A stretch of DNA of 54,297 nt from Planctomycetia bacterium (lineage in GTDB: Bacteria > Planctomycetota > Planctomycetia > Gemmatales > Gemmataceae). Below the pieces are notes generated by a model. It worked only from the letters and a program-made list of their open reading frames with translations. It did not search any database and had not been told where the DNA came from. Shown here in pieces: positions 1 through 8,006 of this stretch (positions are counted from its first letter, which is position 1; every line of letters begins with the position of its first letter). The stretch is from the NCBI GenBank assembly GCA_005808665.1, contig SYLG01000007.1, forward strand, positions 1 through 54,297. The letters run 5' to 3'. The translations under genes were made by a program, and so were the position numbers.

Positions 1-222
1 GAAATATCAAGTAACTTGGTCGGGACTACATGCCGTTTTGAACTCGACATACTCCAAATTCCCGGGAAAAACATCAATCAGGGTCCCAAAAAAGACCAAA
101 AAATCGTAAAAAATCACTCCAACTGCGTAACTTGGGTTAACCGGGTTAACCCCCATTCGATCACAGGATTTTCGCGGGTTGGAACGGGTTTCTTTGGGGA
201 CCGATCGTTTCCGAAATGGGTT
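1..222. other. Non-coding stretch with a short inverted repeat
   Basis: No convincing gene is seen here; the plus-strand reading frame crossing it is the complement of the YaiI-type gene. Around 138-156 there is an inverted repeat, GGGTTAAC then CGG then GTTAACCC, which could form an 8-bp hairpin just past the 3' end of the minus-strand gene. No T-run follows on the minus strand, so an intrinsic terminator is only a weak possibility. Confidence 0.4.
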
Positions 223-675
223 TTAATACAACCTTTTTTGGGCAATCCATTTATCCAGCTCATTTGCAAAAGACTGTTTGTGTTTGGAGGTGAACCCGGT
301 TGGTCCTCTCATCTTTTCGCCTTGGGATCGCATTTCCTCCACCAAATTGCGGGTGGCAAGACGATCCCCCATATTGACATCCGTGTAAAGCTCACCCCTG
401 GGATTGAGGGCCTTTGCTCCTTTTGCCACAACATCGGCAGCAAGAGGAATGTCAGAGGTAATGACCAAATCTTTGGATTCCACTGTTTCCACGATCTTTC
501 TATCGGCCGCATCCAACCCTCCTGGAACCAGCATCATTTTAATAAATGGAGAGGTTGGTAATGTTAATATTTGATTGGCAACAAAAGTAATCTGTATTTG
601 CCTTTTTTCGGCTGTTTTATATAGTAGGTTTTTGACCTCTACTGGGCAACCATCGGCATCAACCCAAATATGCAT
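223..675 (-). CDS. YaiI/YqxD family protein (UPF0178, DUF188)
   Basis: The 150-residue product begins MHIWVDADGCPVEVKNLL, the hallmark start of the UPF0178/YaiI family: an Asp-rich beginning resembling PIN/NYN-type nuclease folds. Later family landmarks are also present: TSDIPLAADVVAKGA near residue 90 and NPRGELYT near 103. The biochemical role of the family is not established; a nuclease activity is guessed from the fold. The reading frame is open 14 codons further upstream, but ATG 675 gives the usual family length, places the conserved motif at the N-terminus and has an AGGA about 9 bases upstream. It lies just downstream of the helicase gene on the same strand and may be co-transcribed with it. 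Confidence 0.88.
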   Translation of the reverse strand: MHIWVDADGCPVEVKNLLYKTAEKRQIQITFVANQILTLPTSPFIKMMLVPGGLDAADRKIVETVESKDLVITSDIPLAADVVAKGAKALNPRGELYTDVNMGDRLATRNLVEEMRSQGEKMRGPTGFTSKHKQSFANELDKWIAQKRLY

Positions 676-727
676 CCTTATTTTTCCTGCATCCAAGAAA
701 TGGAAAATGGATCCCAAGGTATTTTTT

Positions 728-3049
728 TCAAAATCTGGTTCCTGGGGCTAAAACCTCCAGGGTAACCTTTTCAAGGAGAAACGCCCTTATTCCTGCCGTC
801 TTGAATTGAATTCTTACTTTCATTAGGACGCCTGTCCCGGAAATCTCAATCACCTTTCCTAAGCCATAACTCGAATGATTGATTATGGATCCTTCCCGAA
901 CCTTGGGAGGTGATTTATTGGGGGATCGGGTGGGATCCGCCGCCGTTAGGGAAACGGGTACCGGTTTTGGTTTAATGGGAATAGGAGTTGTTTTGTTTGA
1001 AATTAAATCAGGTAAGTCCCATGGTTCGGGGGCGTGGCCAAAACCCATGTTATTTCTGGTCAAGTCGATTACTTCCATTGCTTCGTTGGCATCGTCCAAA
1101 TCGCGAATGAACCGACTTGGCATGGTTGCCCGGGTAATACCCCTAAAGGACCGTTCGTCACAGTAACCAAGGTAAAGCTCATTCATAGCCCTTGTCATTC
1201 CCACAAAAGCAAGGCGCCTTTCTTCTTCGATTTCCTTGGAGTTGGATGTTTCCACAGGACCACTTGGTAAAGCGAAAGAACTGGGAAGAATTCCTTCCTC
1301 CATGGCAATCATAAACACCACCGGAAACTCCAGGCCTTTTGCTGCATGGAGGGTCATAATTGAAACACAATTGGAATCATTATCATAGCCGTCGAGATTG
1401 CTGGAAAGGGCTACATTTTCAAGAAATCCATGGACGGATCCTGTCGGCTGGTTTTTTATAAAAATATCGGCAGCGGTGATCATTTCCTCAATGTTTTCTA
1501 ATCGTTGTTTGTCCTCTGCATTACCCGATGTTTCAAGTGACCTTTTATAGCCACTTTTTTCCAGTAAGGTCCGAACCGCATCAACCGGTGAACCATCCAC
1601 CAGGGAATTGAGCCCATCCATCATCCGGGCAAAATCCATAAGAGCCTTAACCACCGCCGGCCTCAAACCAGCAATCAAATTGGCCCGCCTGGCTGCCTCC
1701 ATCAGGCAGAGACCCTGTTCTTTGGCAAATAGGCCAAGTTGGTCAAGCGTGGTTTTGCCAATTTTTCTGGTAGGTTCATTAACAATCCGGAGAAACCCAA
1801 TATCATCACGAGGATTAACCATCAACCTTAAATAGGCAAGCACATCCTTGTTTTCCTTGCGCTCAAAATAGGCTAATCCTTTTACGATTTTAAAGGGGAT
1901 TTTTGATCCAGTAAAAGCCCCTTCCAAAGGTCTGGTGAGGGCATTGGTCCGGACGAATACCGCAATATCCCGATAATTCCATTTTTTGCCAACTACCGTT
2001 TCCACAATTTTTCCGGCGACACCCAACGCCTCGGAATCACCTGTTTCGTAAATGGTCAGGGTGACCGGTTTTCCATGGTGGTTGTTGGTAATCAATGGTT
2101 TTGGTTTGCGTTCGGAATTTTTTCGGATGAGGGTGTCGGCAACGGCCAAAATATTTCCGGTACTTCGGTAATTTTCGCCGAGTTTTATTACTTTGGTGTT
2201 TGGATAATCCCGTTCGAAATCCATTATATTCCGAATATCACTACCACGGAACCGGTAGATGGATTGGTCGGGGTCTCCCACCACGCAAAGGTTTGGGTGA
2301 TTGATATTGAGGTCTCTGGCAATTGCGTATTGAGCCTTATTCGTATCCTGATACTCATCTACCAGGGTATAATGCCATCGATTATCAAGTTCTTCCCGCA
2401 AAGTTTTATCTTTTTGCAAAAGGAGGGCGGGGATATAGAGCAAATCATCAAAGTCACAGGCATTGGCATTCTTAAGGCGAACCTGATATTTCGGATAGAT
2501 TTTGGCAACCATTTGACCAAAATAGTCGCGTACACCTTCGCAAAAAATTTCCGGGGTGACAAGTTGGTTTTTGCATTTGCTTATGGCGTTGCCGAAGCTT
2601 CCTACATTACTTGAAGAGGTTGCAATTCCAGCATCCTCCATGGCCAGTTTTAACAGTTTTTCCCGATCATCCATATCGTAGACGCCAAAGTTTCGTTCAA
2701 GGTTGGCCCTTTGGGAAAACTCCCGTAAAAGCCTAACCCCAAAACTATGAAAAGTGCTGATGTGGACTTGGCTGTGGGGGGTCAGGGCCTCCACCCGGTG
2801 GCGCATTTCTTGGGCCGCTTTATTAGTGAAAGTGATTGCCAATATCCGGCTAGGGTGGATTCCCTGTTGGAGTAACCATGCTACCCGGCGGGTAATGACT
2901 CGGGTTTTACCACTTCCTGGACCTGCCAATATCAAAAGCGGACCCTTTCCGTGGGTAACGGCGGCGGTTTGAGAAGCGTTGAGGTTATCCAATAACGATT
3001 GGGGCGGGGATTCCGTCAGGAATGATTCGTTGAAAAGGCTATCATCCAT
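728..3049 (-). CDS. UvrD/PcrA/Rep-type ATP-dependent DNA helicase
   Basis: The 773-residue product carries the full set of superfamily 1A 3'-5' helicase motifs. Walker A (AGPGSGKT) is at about 42-49, motif II (DEYQDT) at 231-236, and motif III (GDPDQSIYRFRG) at about 258. Motif V (TLHAAKGLEFPVVF) is near 570 and motif VI (RRLAFVGMTRA) near 620. The C-terminus has a basic, Pro-rich linker, then a segment (SYGLGKVIEISGTG) resembling the small tudor-like domain that ends PcrA/UvrD and binds RNA polymerase in other bacteria. The family unwinds DNA in nucleotide excision repair, mismatch repair and replication restart. Length is slightly above the usual 720-750. Which of PcrA, UvrD or Rep it matches best cannot be settled by eye. 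ATG 3049 has no strong ribosome-binding site. Confidence 0.95.
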   Translation of the reverse strand: MDDSLFNESFLTESPPQSLLDNLNASQTAAVTHGKGPLLILAGPGSGKTRVITRRVAWLLQQGIHPSRILAITFTNKAAQEMRHRVEALTPHSQVHISTFHSFGVRLLREFSQRANLERNFGVYDMDDREKLLKLAMEDAGIATSSSNVGSFGNAISKCKNQLVTPEIFCEGVRDYFGQMVAKIYPKYQVRLKNANACDFDDLLYIPALLLQKDKTLREELDNRWHYTLVDEYQDTNKAQYAIARDLNINHPNLCVVGDPDQSIYRFRGSDIRNIMDFERDYPNTKVIKLGENYRSTGNILAVADTLIRKNSERKPKPLITNNHHGKPVTLTIYETGDSEALGVAGKIVETVVGKKWNYRDIAVFVRTNALTRPLEGAFTGSKIPFKIVKGLAYFERKENKDVLAYLRLMVNPRDDIGFLRIVNEPTRKIGKTTLDQLGLFAKEQGLCLMEAARRANLIAGLRPAVVKALMDFARMMDGLNSLVDGSPVDAVRTLLEKSGYKRSLETSGNAEDKQRLENIEEMITAADIFIKNQPTGSVHGFLENVALSSNLDGYDNDSNCVSIMTLHAAKGLEFPVVFMIAMEEGILPSSFALPSGPVETSNSKEIEEERRLAFVGMTRAMNELYLGYCDERSFRGITRATMPSRFIRDLDDANEAMEVIDLTRNNMGFGHAPEPWDLPDLISNKTTPIPIKPKPVPVSLTAADPTRSPNKSPPKVREGSIINHSSYGLGKVIEISGTGVLMKVRIQFKTAGIRAFLLEKVTLEVLAPGTRF

Positions 3050-3179
3050 GGCTAAATTGCGTCCTGCGAACGGTTATTCAATTTGGTTATGATAGTCCGA
3101 ACCAATCGATTCATCTGGAGAATAGAAACCTAAAAAAAGCGGAAGGTTGCATGGGCACCAATGGAATTTGAATTAAGGG

Positions 3180-3286
3180 TTGCATTGAACCAAAGGGTAA
3201 CAAGCATGCCACCCTGATCAGGTCCAGCCGTTTTTGCCGGGTCTTTGGCGTTGCATTGAACCAAAGGGTAACAATCAGGCCACCCT
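3180..3286. repeat. Pair of direct repeats with hairpin potential
   Basis: A 24-base sequence beginning TTGCATTGAACC occurs at 3180-3203 and again at 3251-3274, 71 bp apart. In both copies it is followed, after four different bases, by GCCACCCT at the same offset, so the conserved unit is about 36 bp (3180-3215 and 3251-3286). AGGGT inside each copy can pair with the downstream ACCCT, and that pairing is kept while the loop bases differ. This resembles a small REP-like intergenic repeat. The rest of 3050-3384 shows no gene. Confidence 0.7.
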
Positions 3287-3384
3287 CACCTGGTCAAAAA
3301 GGGGGAGGGCTTTGGCAACCCCAAAGGCGGCAAGGGTTTGAGGGAACAATTCCTCCTGGATCCCTCGGTATCCGGTTCCATTGG

Positions 3385-3413
3385 TTGCCAAAGGATGAAT
3401 GGAGTGTTATAAT
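3385..3413 (+). promoter_or_regulatory. Sigma-70-type promoter of the SAM-riboswitch operon
   Basis: TTGCCA (3385-3390) and TATAAT (3408-3413) are separated by exactly 17 bases. The -10 is a perfect consensus and the -35 matches at five of six positions. Transcription would start near 3420, about 10 bases before the aptamer, so the riboswitch would lie at the very 5' end of the leader. Confidence 0.75.
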
Positions 3414-3430
3414 AGCCATCAGATTGGTAT

Positions 3431-3534
3431 ATCTTATCCAGAGTGGCTGAGGGAAAGGCCCTTCGAAGCCACAGCAACCGGCCCCATGGCGTCAGGTGCT
3501 AAGTCCTTCCCGGTATAGCCGGGAGAGATAAGAT
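3431..3534 (+). promoter_or_regulatory. SAM-I (S-box) riboswitch aptamer
   Basis: The segment has the diagnostic blocks of the S-box class in order: ATCTTATC at the 5' side of P1, CAGAGTGGCTGAGGGA, GGCCC, GAAGCC, CAGCAACCGG, AGGTGCTAAGTCC, and GAGAGATAAGAT closing P1. ATCTTAT (3431-3437) pairs with ATAAGAT (3528-3534). This class binds S-adenosylmethionine and normally turns off methionine, cysteine or SAM synthesis genes when SAM is plentiful. It lies between a strong promoter and the threonine-synthase-like gene, with an intrinsic terminator directly after it. The assignment rests on consensus matching by eye, not a covariance model. Confidence 0.93.
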
Positions 3535-3560
3535 TGCGTTCCAGGAACGCAAATTTTTCT
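3534..3560 (+). terminator. Intrinsic terminator of the SAM riboswitch
   Basis: TTGCGTT (3534-3540) pairs with AACGCAA (3546-3552) around a CCAGG loop, followed by ATTTTTCT. The stem begins exactly where P1 ends. This fits the usual S-box arrangement: SAM-stabilised P1 frees the terminator to form, and without SAM the 3' side of P1 can pair elsewhere and allow read-through into the operon. Confidence 0.85.
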
Positions 3561-3619
3561 CTAGCCCATGGTCGGGTTGAGTTCCCAAAAGGATAAGCGA
3601 CTGCCGTAAATGATCCGAA

Positions 3620-4936
3620 ATGGACCATTGGGGGAATGCCGTGGCTGAGTCTTTCGTTAAGGGAATGAAGTGCAGGGTGTGCGGCAAAAGCTATCCTGTG
3701 TCACCCAACAATTTCTGCACGGATGATTTTGGGCCCCTCGAAATGGATTACGACTACGAGTCAATCCGTGAAGCCATAAGTCGTTCCAAAATCGAAATGC
3801 GGACTTGGAATATGTGGCGATACCGCGAATTCCTCCCATTGGACCATGAACCAACGGTTGGGTTGCATTCCGGCGGAACCCCTCTTATTAAAGCCACAAG
3901 GCTTGGAAAGGCCCTCGGATTTGATGACCTATACTTGAAGAATGATGCGGTCAATTTTCCCACCTTGAGTTTCAAGGACCGCGTGGTGGCGGTGGCCCTT
4001 TCCAAGGCAAAGGAATTTGGCCTGAAAACCGTAGGGTGTGCTTCAACCGGAAACCTGGCGAATAGTGTGGCGGCCAATGCAGCAGCGGCTGGTCTGGAAA
4101 GTTACATTTTTGTACCTGCCGATTTGGAAAAGGCAAAAATCCTTGGAACAAGCATTTTTGGTGCCAAAGTATATGGCGTTCACGGCACCTACGACGAAGT
4201 GAACCGGCTTTGCACCCAGGTAGCATTCAAGTTTGGTTGGGGTTTTGTAAATATCAATTTACGGCCTTTTTATGCGGAAGGGTCCAAATCCATGGGATTT
4301 GAAATCGCCGAGCAATTGGGATGGCAAACGCCCGATCAGGTGGTTTCACCCATGGCGGGGGGGGCATTGATTGGAAAAGTACACAAGGCCTTTCAAGAGG
4401 CTTATAAATGCGGACTTTTGAATCAAGTACCCAAAACAAGGTTTTATGGGGCCCAAGCAACCGGATGTAACCCCATTACGGACGCTGTAAAAACCAATCG
4501 GGATCAACACAAACCCGTCAAAAAGCCAAATACGATCTGCAAATCGCTGGCGATTGGAGACCCGGCGGATGGATTTTTTGCGGCCAAACTCATTCGTGAT
4601 TCTGGCGGTTGGGGAGAGGATGTAAGCGATGAGGAAATTCGTGAAGGAATGATTGAATTGGCGGAATATGAGGGTGTTTTTGCCGAAACAGCGGGTGGCA
4701 CAACCGTTGCCGTGGCTCGCAATCTCCTTCAACAGGGCAAACTTTCCCCGCATGGCAAAACGGTCCTCCTTATTACCGGAAATGGGTTGAAAACCCAGGA
4801 GGCCATTATGAACAACATAGAACCGCCAACACACATTGCCGCCACCTTGGATGCCTTTGAGGCGGTCCATGTTCAAAATCAAGAGTTTCCCTCCCTTGTC
4901 AAAAACACCAACAAAGGGAATCTCTTGGGAGTATGA
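3620..4936 (+). CDS. Threonine-synthase-like PLP enzyme (candidate sulfur-carrier-dependent homocysteine synthase)
   Basis: The 438-residue product is a fold-type II PLP enzyme of the threonine synthase family. The PLP lysine lies in NFPTLSFKDR (K119), phosphate-binding STGNLANS follows near 138, and the C-terminal signature is FAETAGGTTVAVA. The N-terminus has a ribbon-like element with C18, C21 and C33, but the fourth Cys expected of a zinc ribbon is replaced. Classical ThrC converts O-phosphohomoserine to threonine. This gene is instead controlled by a SAM riboswitch and followed by a MoaD/ThiS carrier, an E1-like activator and a cysteine desulfurase, so a sulfur-transfer reaction on activated homoserine yielding homocysteine is a serious alternative. 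A plain annotation would be thrC. The start is uncertain: GTG 3641 has a good GGGGG upstream, and ATG 3665 is also possible. Confidence 0.9.
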   Translation: MDHWGNAVAESFVKGMKCRVCGKSYPVSPNNFCTDDFGPLEMDYDYESIREAISRSKIEMRTWNMWRYREFLPLDHEPTVGLHSGGTPLIKATRLGKALGFDDLYLKNDAVNFPTLSFKDRVVAVALSKAKEFGLKTVGCASTGNLANSVAANAAAAGLESYIFVPADLEKAKILGTSIFGAKVYGVHGTYDEVNRLCTQVAFKFGWGFVNINLRPFYAEGSKSMGFEIAEQLGWQTPDQVVSPMAGGALIGKVHKAFQEAYKCGLLNQVPKTRFYGAQATGCNPITDAVKTNRDQHKPVKKPNTICKSLAIGDPADGFFAAKLIRDSGGWGEDVSDEEIREGMIELAEYEGVFAETAGGTTVAVARNLLQQGKLSPHGKTVLLITGNGLKTQEAIMNNIEPPTHIAATLDAFEAVHVQNQEFPSLVKNTNKGNLLGV

Positions 4937-4998
4937 TTTAATAGAATTTATAACTGGTGCTTTCCCGTTTTTCGTTTCACTTATGCTCAGGGGACTTC

Positions 4999-5271
4999 AT
5001 GTCGGTTCGAGTTCATATTCCCACCCCACTTCGCCCCAATGCCGGGGGGCAAGCAATTGTTGAGGTTGACGCCAATACGGTTGGTGAATCCCTTGCCAGG
5101 TTGGTTGAAATTCATCCCGCCATGGGTGGAAAACTGTTTGAAAATGGCAACCTCCGGCGATTTGTAAACATTTATGTCAACGATGAGGATATTAGGTATC
5201 TGGAAAACCTTGAAACCCAAACCAAGAAAGATGATGAAATAGCCATCATTCCGGCCGTTGCCGGAGGATAG
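4999..5271 (+). CDS. MoaD/ThiS-family sulfur carrier protein
   Basis: The 90-residue product has the ubiquitin-like carrier pattern: an early beta strand (VRVHIPTPLRPNAGG), a helix with VGESLARLVEIHP, the conserved VNIYVNDEDIR strand, then DEIAIIPAVAGG. It ends exactly in Gly-Gly, the terminus that E1-like enzymes adenylate and convert to a thiocarboxylate. The sequence resembles stand-alone carriers such as CysO more than molybdopterin-synthase MoaD, but that is a judgement by eye. ATG 4999 has AGGGG upstream and fits the family length. It lies 62 bp after the PLP enzyme and 5 bp before the next gene. No MoaE or other molybdopterin gene is nearby, which argues against a molybdenum cofactor role. 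Confidence 0.9.
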   Translation: MSVRVHIPTPLRPNAGGQAIVEVDANTVGESLARLVEIHPAMGGKLFENGNLRRFVNIYVNDEDIRYLENLETQTKKDDEIAIIPAVAGG

Positions 5272-5276
5272 TTACC

Positions 5277-5708
5277 ATGGTCAAAAAACAAAAACACCAT
5301 GGGAAACCACCCTTGCCCGGTGCAACCCATTCATCCGGACCAAACCATAATACGATTATAAAGCAACCTGAATCCGGCGAGGGGCAGGATACTGTAGGGC
5401 CTGAGGGAATTGCCCTCTTTCCGGAAATTCCCCCTGAATTGGGCGTAGATCCACTACTGGAATGTTTGCTTTCCATGGTGGTATTTATTTCCGCATCGGA
5501 CGAAAACCTTATCGATCCAAAGGCCGCCGATGAAGCCTTTTCCCACCTTCAAAGGGTCCTTTCCAAGTTGAGTGCAAAGCGGCTCGCAAGAATGGTAGAG
5601 GAGCTTGAGGTTGTTGCCGGATGGGTTAAAGACCAAGGTCTTGGTATGGAAGCCGTGGAATTTATAGAAACATTTTTGGACGAAATGGGTGTGGATTTGC
5701 CGTCATGA
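5277..5708 (+). CDS. Unknown 143-residue protein of the sulfur-transfer operon
   Basis: I do not recognise a family. The first 55 or so residues are polar and rich in Gly, Pro and His (KKQKHHGKPPLPGATH), probably disordered. The rest is predicted helical, with DPLLECLLSMVVFISASDEN near 62-80 and KRLARMVEELEVVAGW near 105-120. The hydrophobic run is short and interrupted, so a membrane anchor is not clear. It starts 5 bp after the carrier gene and its stop overlaps the ThiF start by 4 bp (ATGA), so it is translationally coupled inside the operon and probably works with the carrier or the E1-like enzyme. It has no JAMM-protease HxHxD motif, so it is not an obvious replacement for the Mec+/HcyD hydrolase of related pathways. 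Confidence 0.8.
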   Translation: MVKKQKHHGKPPLPGATHSSGPNHNTIIKQPESGEGQDTVGPEGIALFPEIPPELGVDPLLECLLSMVVFISASDENLIDPKAADEAFSHLQRVLSKLSAKRLARMVEELEVVAGWVKDQGLGMEAVEFIETFLDEMGVDLPS

Positions 5709-6763
5709 CCGAATTCAATTTTGAACTGACAGAAACCGAAAAGGATCGTTATTCACGCCAAATGCGCTTTAATGCCATTGGTACTTCGGGCCAAACCCAC
5801 CTCAAAAACGCCAGGATTCTCCTTTGCGGATGTGGGGCCCTTGGAACCGTTCTCGCCAATACCCTGGTTCGGGCCGGAGTAGGATTTATCCGGCTGGTAG
5901 ACAGGGATTTTGTTGAGGTAAGCAACCTGCAAAGGCAAGTGCTTTTTGACGAAGACGATGCGATGCAGGGGGTCCCTAAATCCGTTGCCGGTGCAAAAAA
6001 ACTGGGTCAAATCAACTCCTTGGTTTCCGTTGAACCGGTCGTTGCCCATATTGACAGGGGCAACATTCTTGAATTGGCAAAGGATGTACATTTAATCCTT
6101 GACGGAACAGACAATTTTGAGATCCGGTATCTTATCAATGATGCAGCGATCAAATTGGGAATCCCCTGGGTGTATGGGGGGTGCATTGGTAGTCATGGTC
6201 AATTCATGACGATTCTCCCTGGGGACACCCCCTGCCTTCGATGTGTTTTCGAGGCGGCACCTGGACCGGGTGAGGCGGGAACATGTGATACTGCCGGGGT
6301 ACTTGGGATGACCATTAACATCATCGCCAGTTACCAGGCAACCGAGGCTTTAAAAATCCTCTCCGGCAATAGTGATGCGATTAGTCGGGATCTTGTTTAT
6401 CTGGATTGTTGGGAAAACACTTTCCGGAAAATCAAAATTGCCAAACTCAAGGGAAAAGTTGATTGCCCCTGTTGCACTCACAATCGATTTGAATGGCTCG
6501 AGGGAGAACAAGGTGCCCAAACCACTTCACTTTGTGGCCGAAATGCCGTTCAAATTGCCCACGCCAAACCGATCAGGCTCGATTTTGAATTCCTTTCGAA
6601 AAACCTATTCCACCTGGGCAATGTTAGTTTCACCCGTTTCCTATTGAGGTTTTCGGCTGAGGGTTGTGACTTCACCGTCTTTCCCGATGGCCGGGCCATC
6701 ATTAAAGGGACAGACGAACCGGATCGTGCCATGGCACTTTATGCCCGGTATATTGGCCATTAA
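5705..6763 (+). CDS. ThiF/MoeB/HesA-family sulfur-carrier adenylyltransferase
   Basis: The 352-residue E1-like enzyme would adenylate the C-terminal glycine of the carrier encoded two genes upstream. Visible landmarks are the nucleotide loop GCGALG (42-47), VSNLQRQ (about 72-78) with the conserved Arg, DGTDNFEIRYL (133-143), and paired zinc cysteines CLRC (177-180) and CPCC (254-257). C194, in TCDTAGVLG, sits at the position of a conserved crossover-loop cysteine in MoeB/ThiF. About 95 residues follow the second zinc pair; they show no rhodanese active-site Cys loop, so sulfur must come from elsewhere, and the adjacent cysteine desulfurase is the obvious donor. The start overlaps the upstream stop as ATGA. 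Confidence 0.93.
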   Translation: MTEFNFELTETEKDRYSRQMRFNAIGTSGQTHLKNARILLCGCGALGTVLANTLVRAGVGFIRLVDRDFVEVSNLQRQVLFDEDDAMQGVPKSVAGAKKLGQINSLVSVEPVVAHIDRGNILELAKDVHLILDGTDNFEIRYLINDAAIKLGIPWVYGGCIGSHGQFMTILPGDTPCLRCVFEAAPGPGEAGTCDTAGVLGMTINIIASYQATEALKILSGNSDAISRDLVYLDCWENTFRKIKIAKLKGKVDCPCCTHNRFEWLEGEQGAQTTSLCGRNAVQIAHAKPIRLDFEFLSKNLFHLGNVSFTRFLLRFSAEGCDFTVFPDGRAIIKGTDEPDRAMALYARYIGH

Positions 6764-6802
6764 TACCTAACGATCGTTTACCCATTTGGGCAATATTCGG
6801 CA

Positions 6803-7948
6803 ATGACCATTTACCTTGACAACGCCGCCACCACATGGCCAAAACCTGAGTCAGTCTATTTGGCTATGGACAATTTTGCCCGTAAATCGATGGCTAATCC
6901 GGGCCGTTCAGGCCACCACATGGCCAAGGCCTCGGAAAAAATCCTTGACGATACGCGAATTGCTTTAAACCGTTTTTTTGAAGGTTGCTCGCCTGACCGA
7001 TGGGCTTTTACGCTTAACGGTACGGATGCCCTAAACATGGCAATCAAGGGTGTGGTGGATCCAGGGGATCATATCATCACAAGCGACCTTGAACACAATA
7101 GTGTCAATCGCCCCTTGCGGGCACTGGAACTGTCTGGAAACAATTCCGTTACACGAATTAGCTCTGACGAAAGTGGAACCGTCAATCCAGATGCGTTTCT
7201 GAAAGCATTTACCCCCCAAACAAAACTTGTGGTTTTGACCCATGCAAGCAATGTCCTTGGGACGGTCCAACCCATTGAAGCAATTGCTCATTTGACAAGA
7301 AGCAAAGGAGCTTTGTTTTTGGTAGATGCGGCTCAAACTGCTGGGATTTTGCCCATTTCCCTTTCAAAACTTCCGATTGACCTCCTGGCTTTCCCCGGCC
7401 ACAAAGGCCTTTTGGGTCCAACGGGAACAGGTAATCTTTATGTTGGACCTCGGGTAAAGATGCGTGCTTGGCGGGAGGGTGGAACAGGTGGCGATTCCAG
7501 AACGGAAACACAACCCAGGGATTTCCCGTATTTTCTGGAGGGTGGAACCCCAAATATTATGGGGATTGCAGGCCTTTTGGCAGGATTGAAGTGGATCACC
7601 GAAAAAAGTCAGAATATCATTCATCAACAGGAAAATGATTTGGCGAAGCGGCTTTCAGAAAGCATCGCCTTATTGCCTGGGCTCCGGTTATTGGGTCATC
7701 AAAACTGGGACAAAAAAGTCGCCACCGTGAGTTTTACGGTGGAAGGATTGGAACCGTATGAAATGGGAAACATTCTCGATAGCTCGTTTGACATTGCCAT
7801 TCGACCGGGATTACATTGTGCCCCGCAAATCCACCTGGCACAATCCACTTTCCCGGATGGGGCCATTCGGGCCAGCTTGGGACCTTTTAATTCGGAAGGT
7901 GATATTGAGGCATTGATTATTGCCCTGAGACAGGTGTTGGGGGGATAA
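6803..7948 (+). CDS. Class V aminotransferase fold cysteine desulfurase
   Basis: The 381-residue PLP enzyme begins IYLDNAATTWPKP, typical of the single-protein cysteine desulfurase branch within the SufS/IscS superfamily. The PLP lysine is K201 in FPGHKGLLGPTGTG. D175 and Q178 (VDAAQ) and H98 (EHNSVNRP) are the expected cofactor contacts, and C339 in RPGLHCAP is the candidate persulfide cysteine. It would take sulfur from cysteine and hand it to the ThiF/carrier pair upstream. It lies 39 bp after the ThiF-family gene and ends the operon. No isc or suf scaffold genes are nearby, so a dedicated role in carrier thiocarboxylation is more likely than general Fe-S assembly. Confidence 0.9.
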   Translation: MTIYLDNAATTWPKPESVYLAMDNFARKSMANPGRSGHHMAKASEKILDDTRIALNRFFEGCSPDRWAFTLNGTDALNMAIKGVVDPGDHIITSDLEHNSVNRPLRALELSGNNSVTRISSDESGTVNPDAFLKAFTPQTKLVVLTHASNVLGTVQPIEAIAHLTRSKGALFLVDAAQTAGILPISLSKLPIDLLAFPGHKGLLGPTGTGNLYVGPRVKMRAWREGGTGGDSRTETQPRDFPYFLEGGTPNIMGIAGLLAGLKWITEKSQNIIHQQENDLAKRLSESIALLPGLRLLGHQNWDKKVATVSFTVEGLEPYEMGNILDSSFDIAIRPGLHCAPQIHLAQSTFPDGAIRASLGPFNSEGDIEALIIALRQVLGG

Positions 7949-8006
7949 TGGAACCATCAGTTAAATAGTTTTTAACAATAGCTCCTTTGCCATGAATAAA
8001 AAACTT

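Noticed and set aside
16-561. 181-residue plus-strand open frame at the left edge
   Set aside because: It is the complement of the clear YaiI/DUF188 gene and its extension has no recognisable domain or start signal.
2075-2614. 179-residue plus-strand frame inside the helicase gene
   Set aside because: It lies entirely antisense to conserved helicase motifs, which explain the bases.
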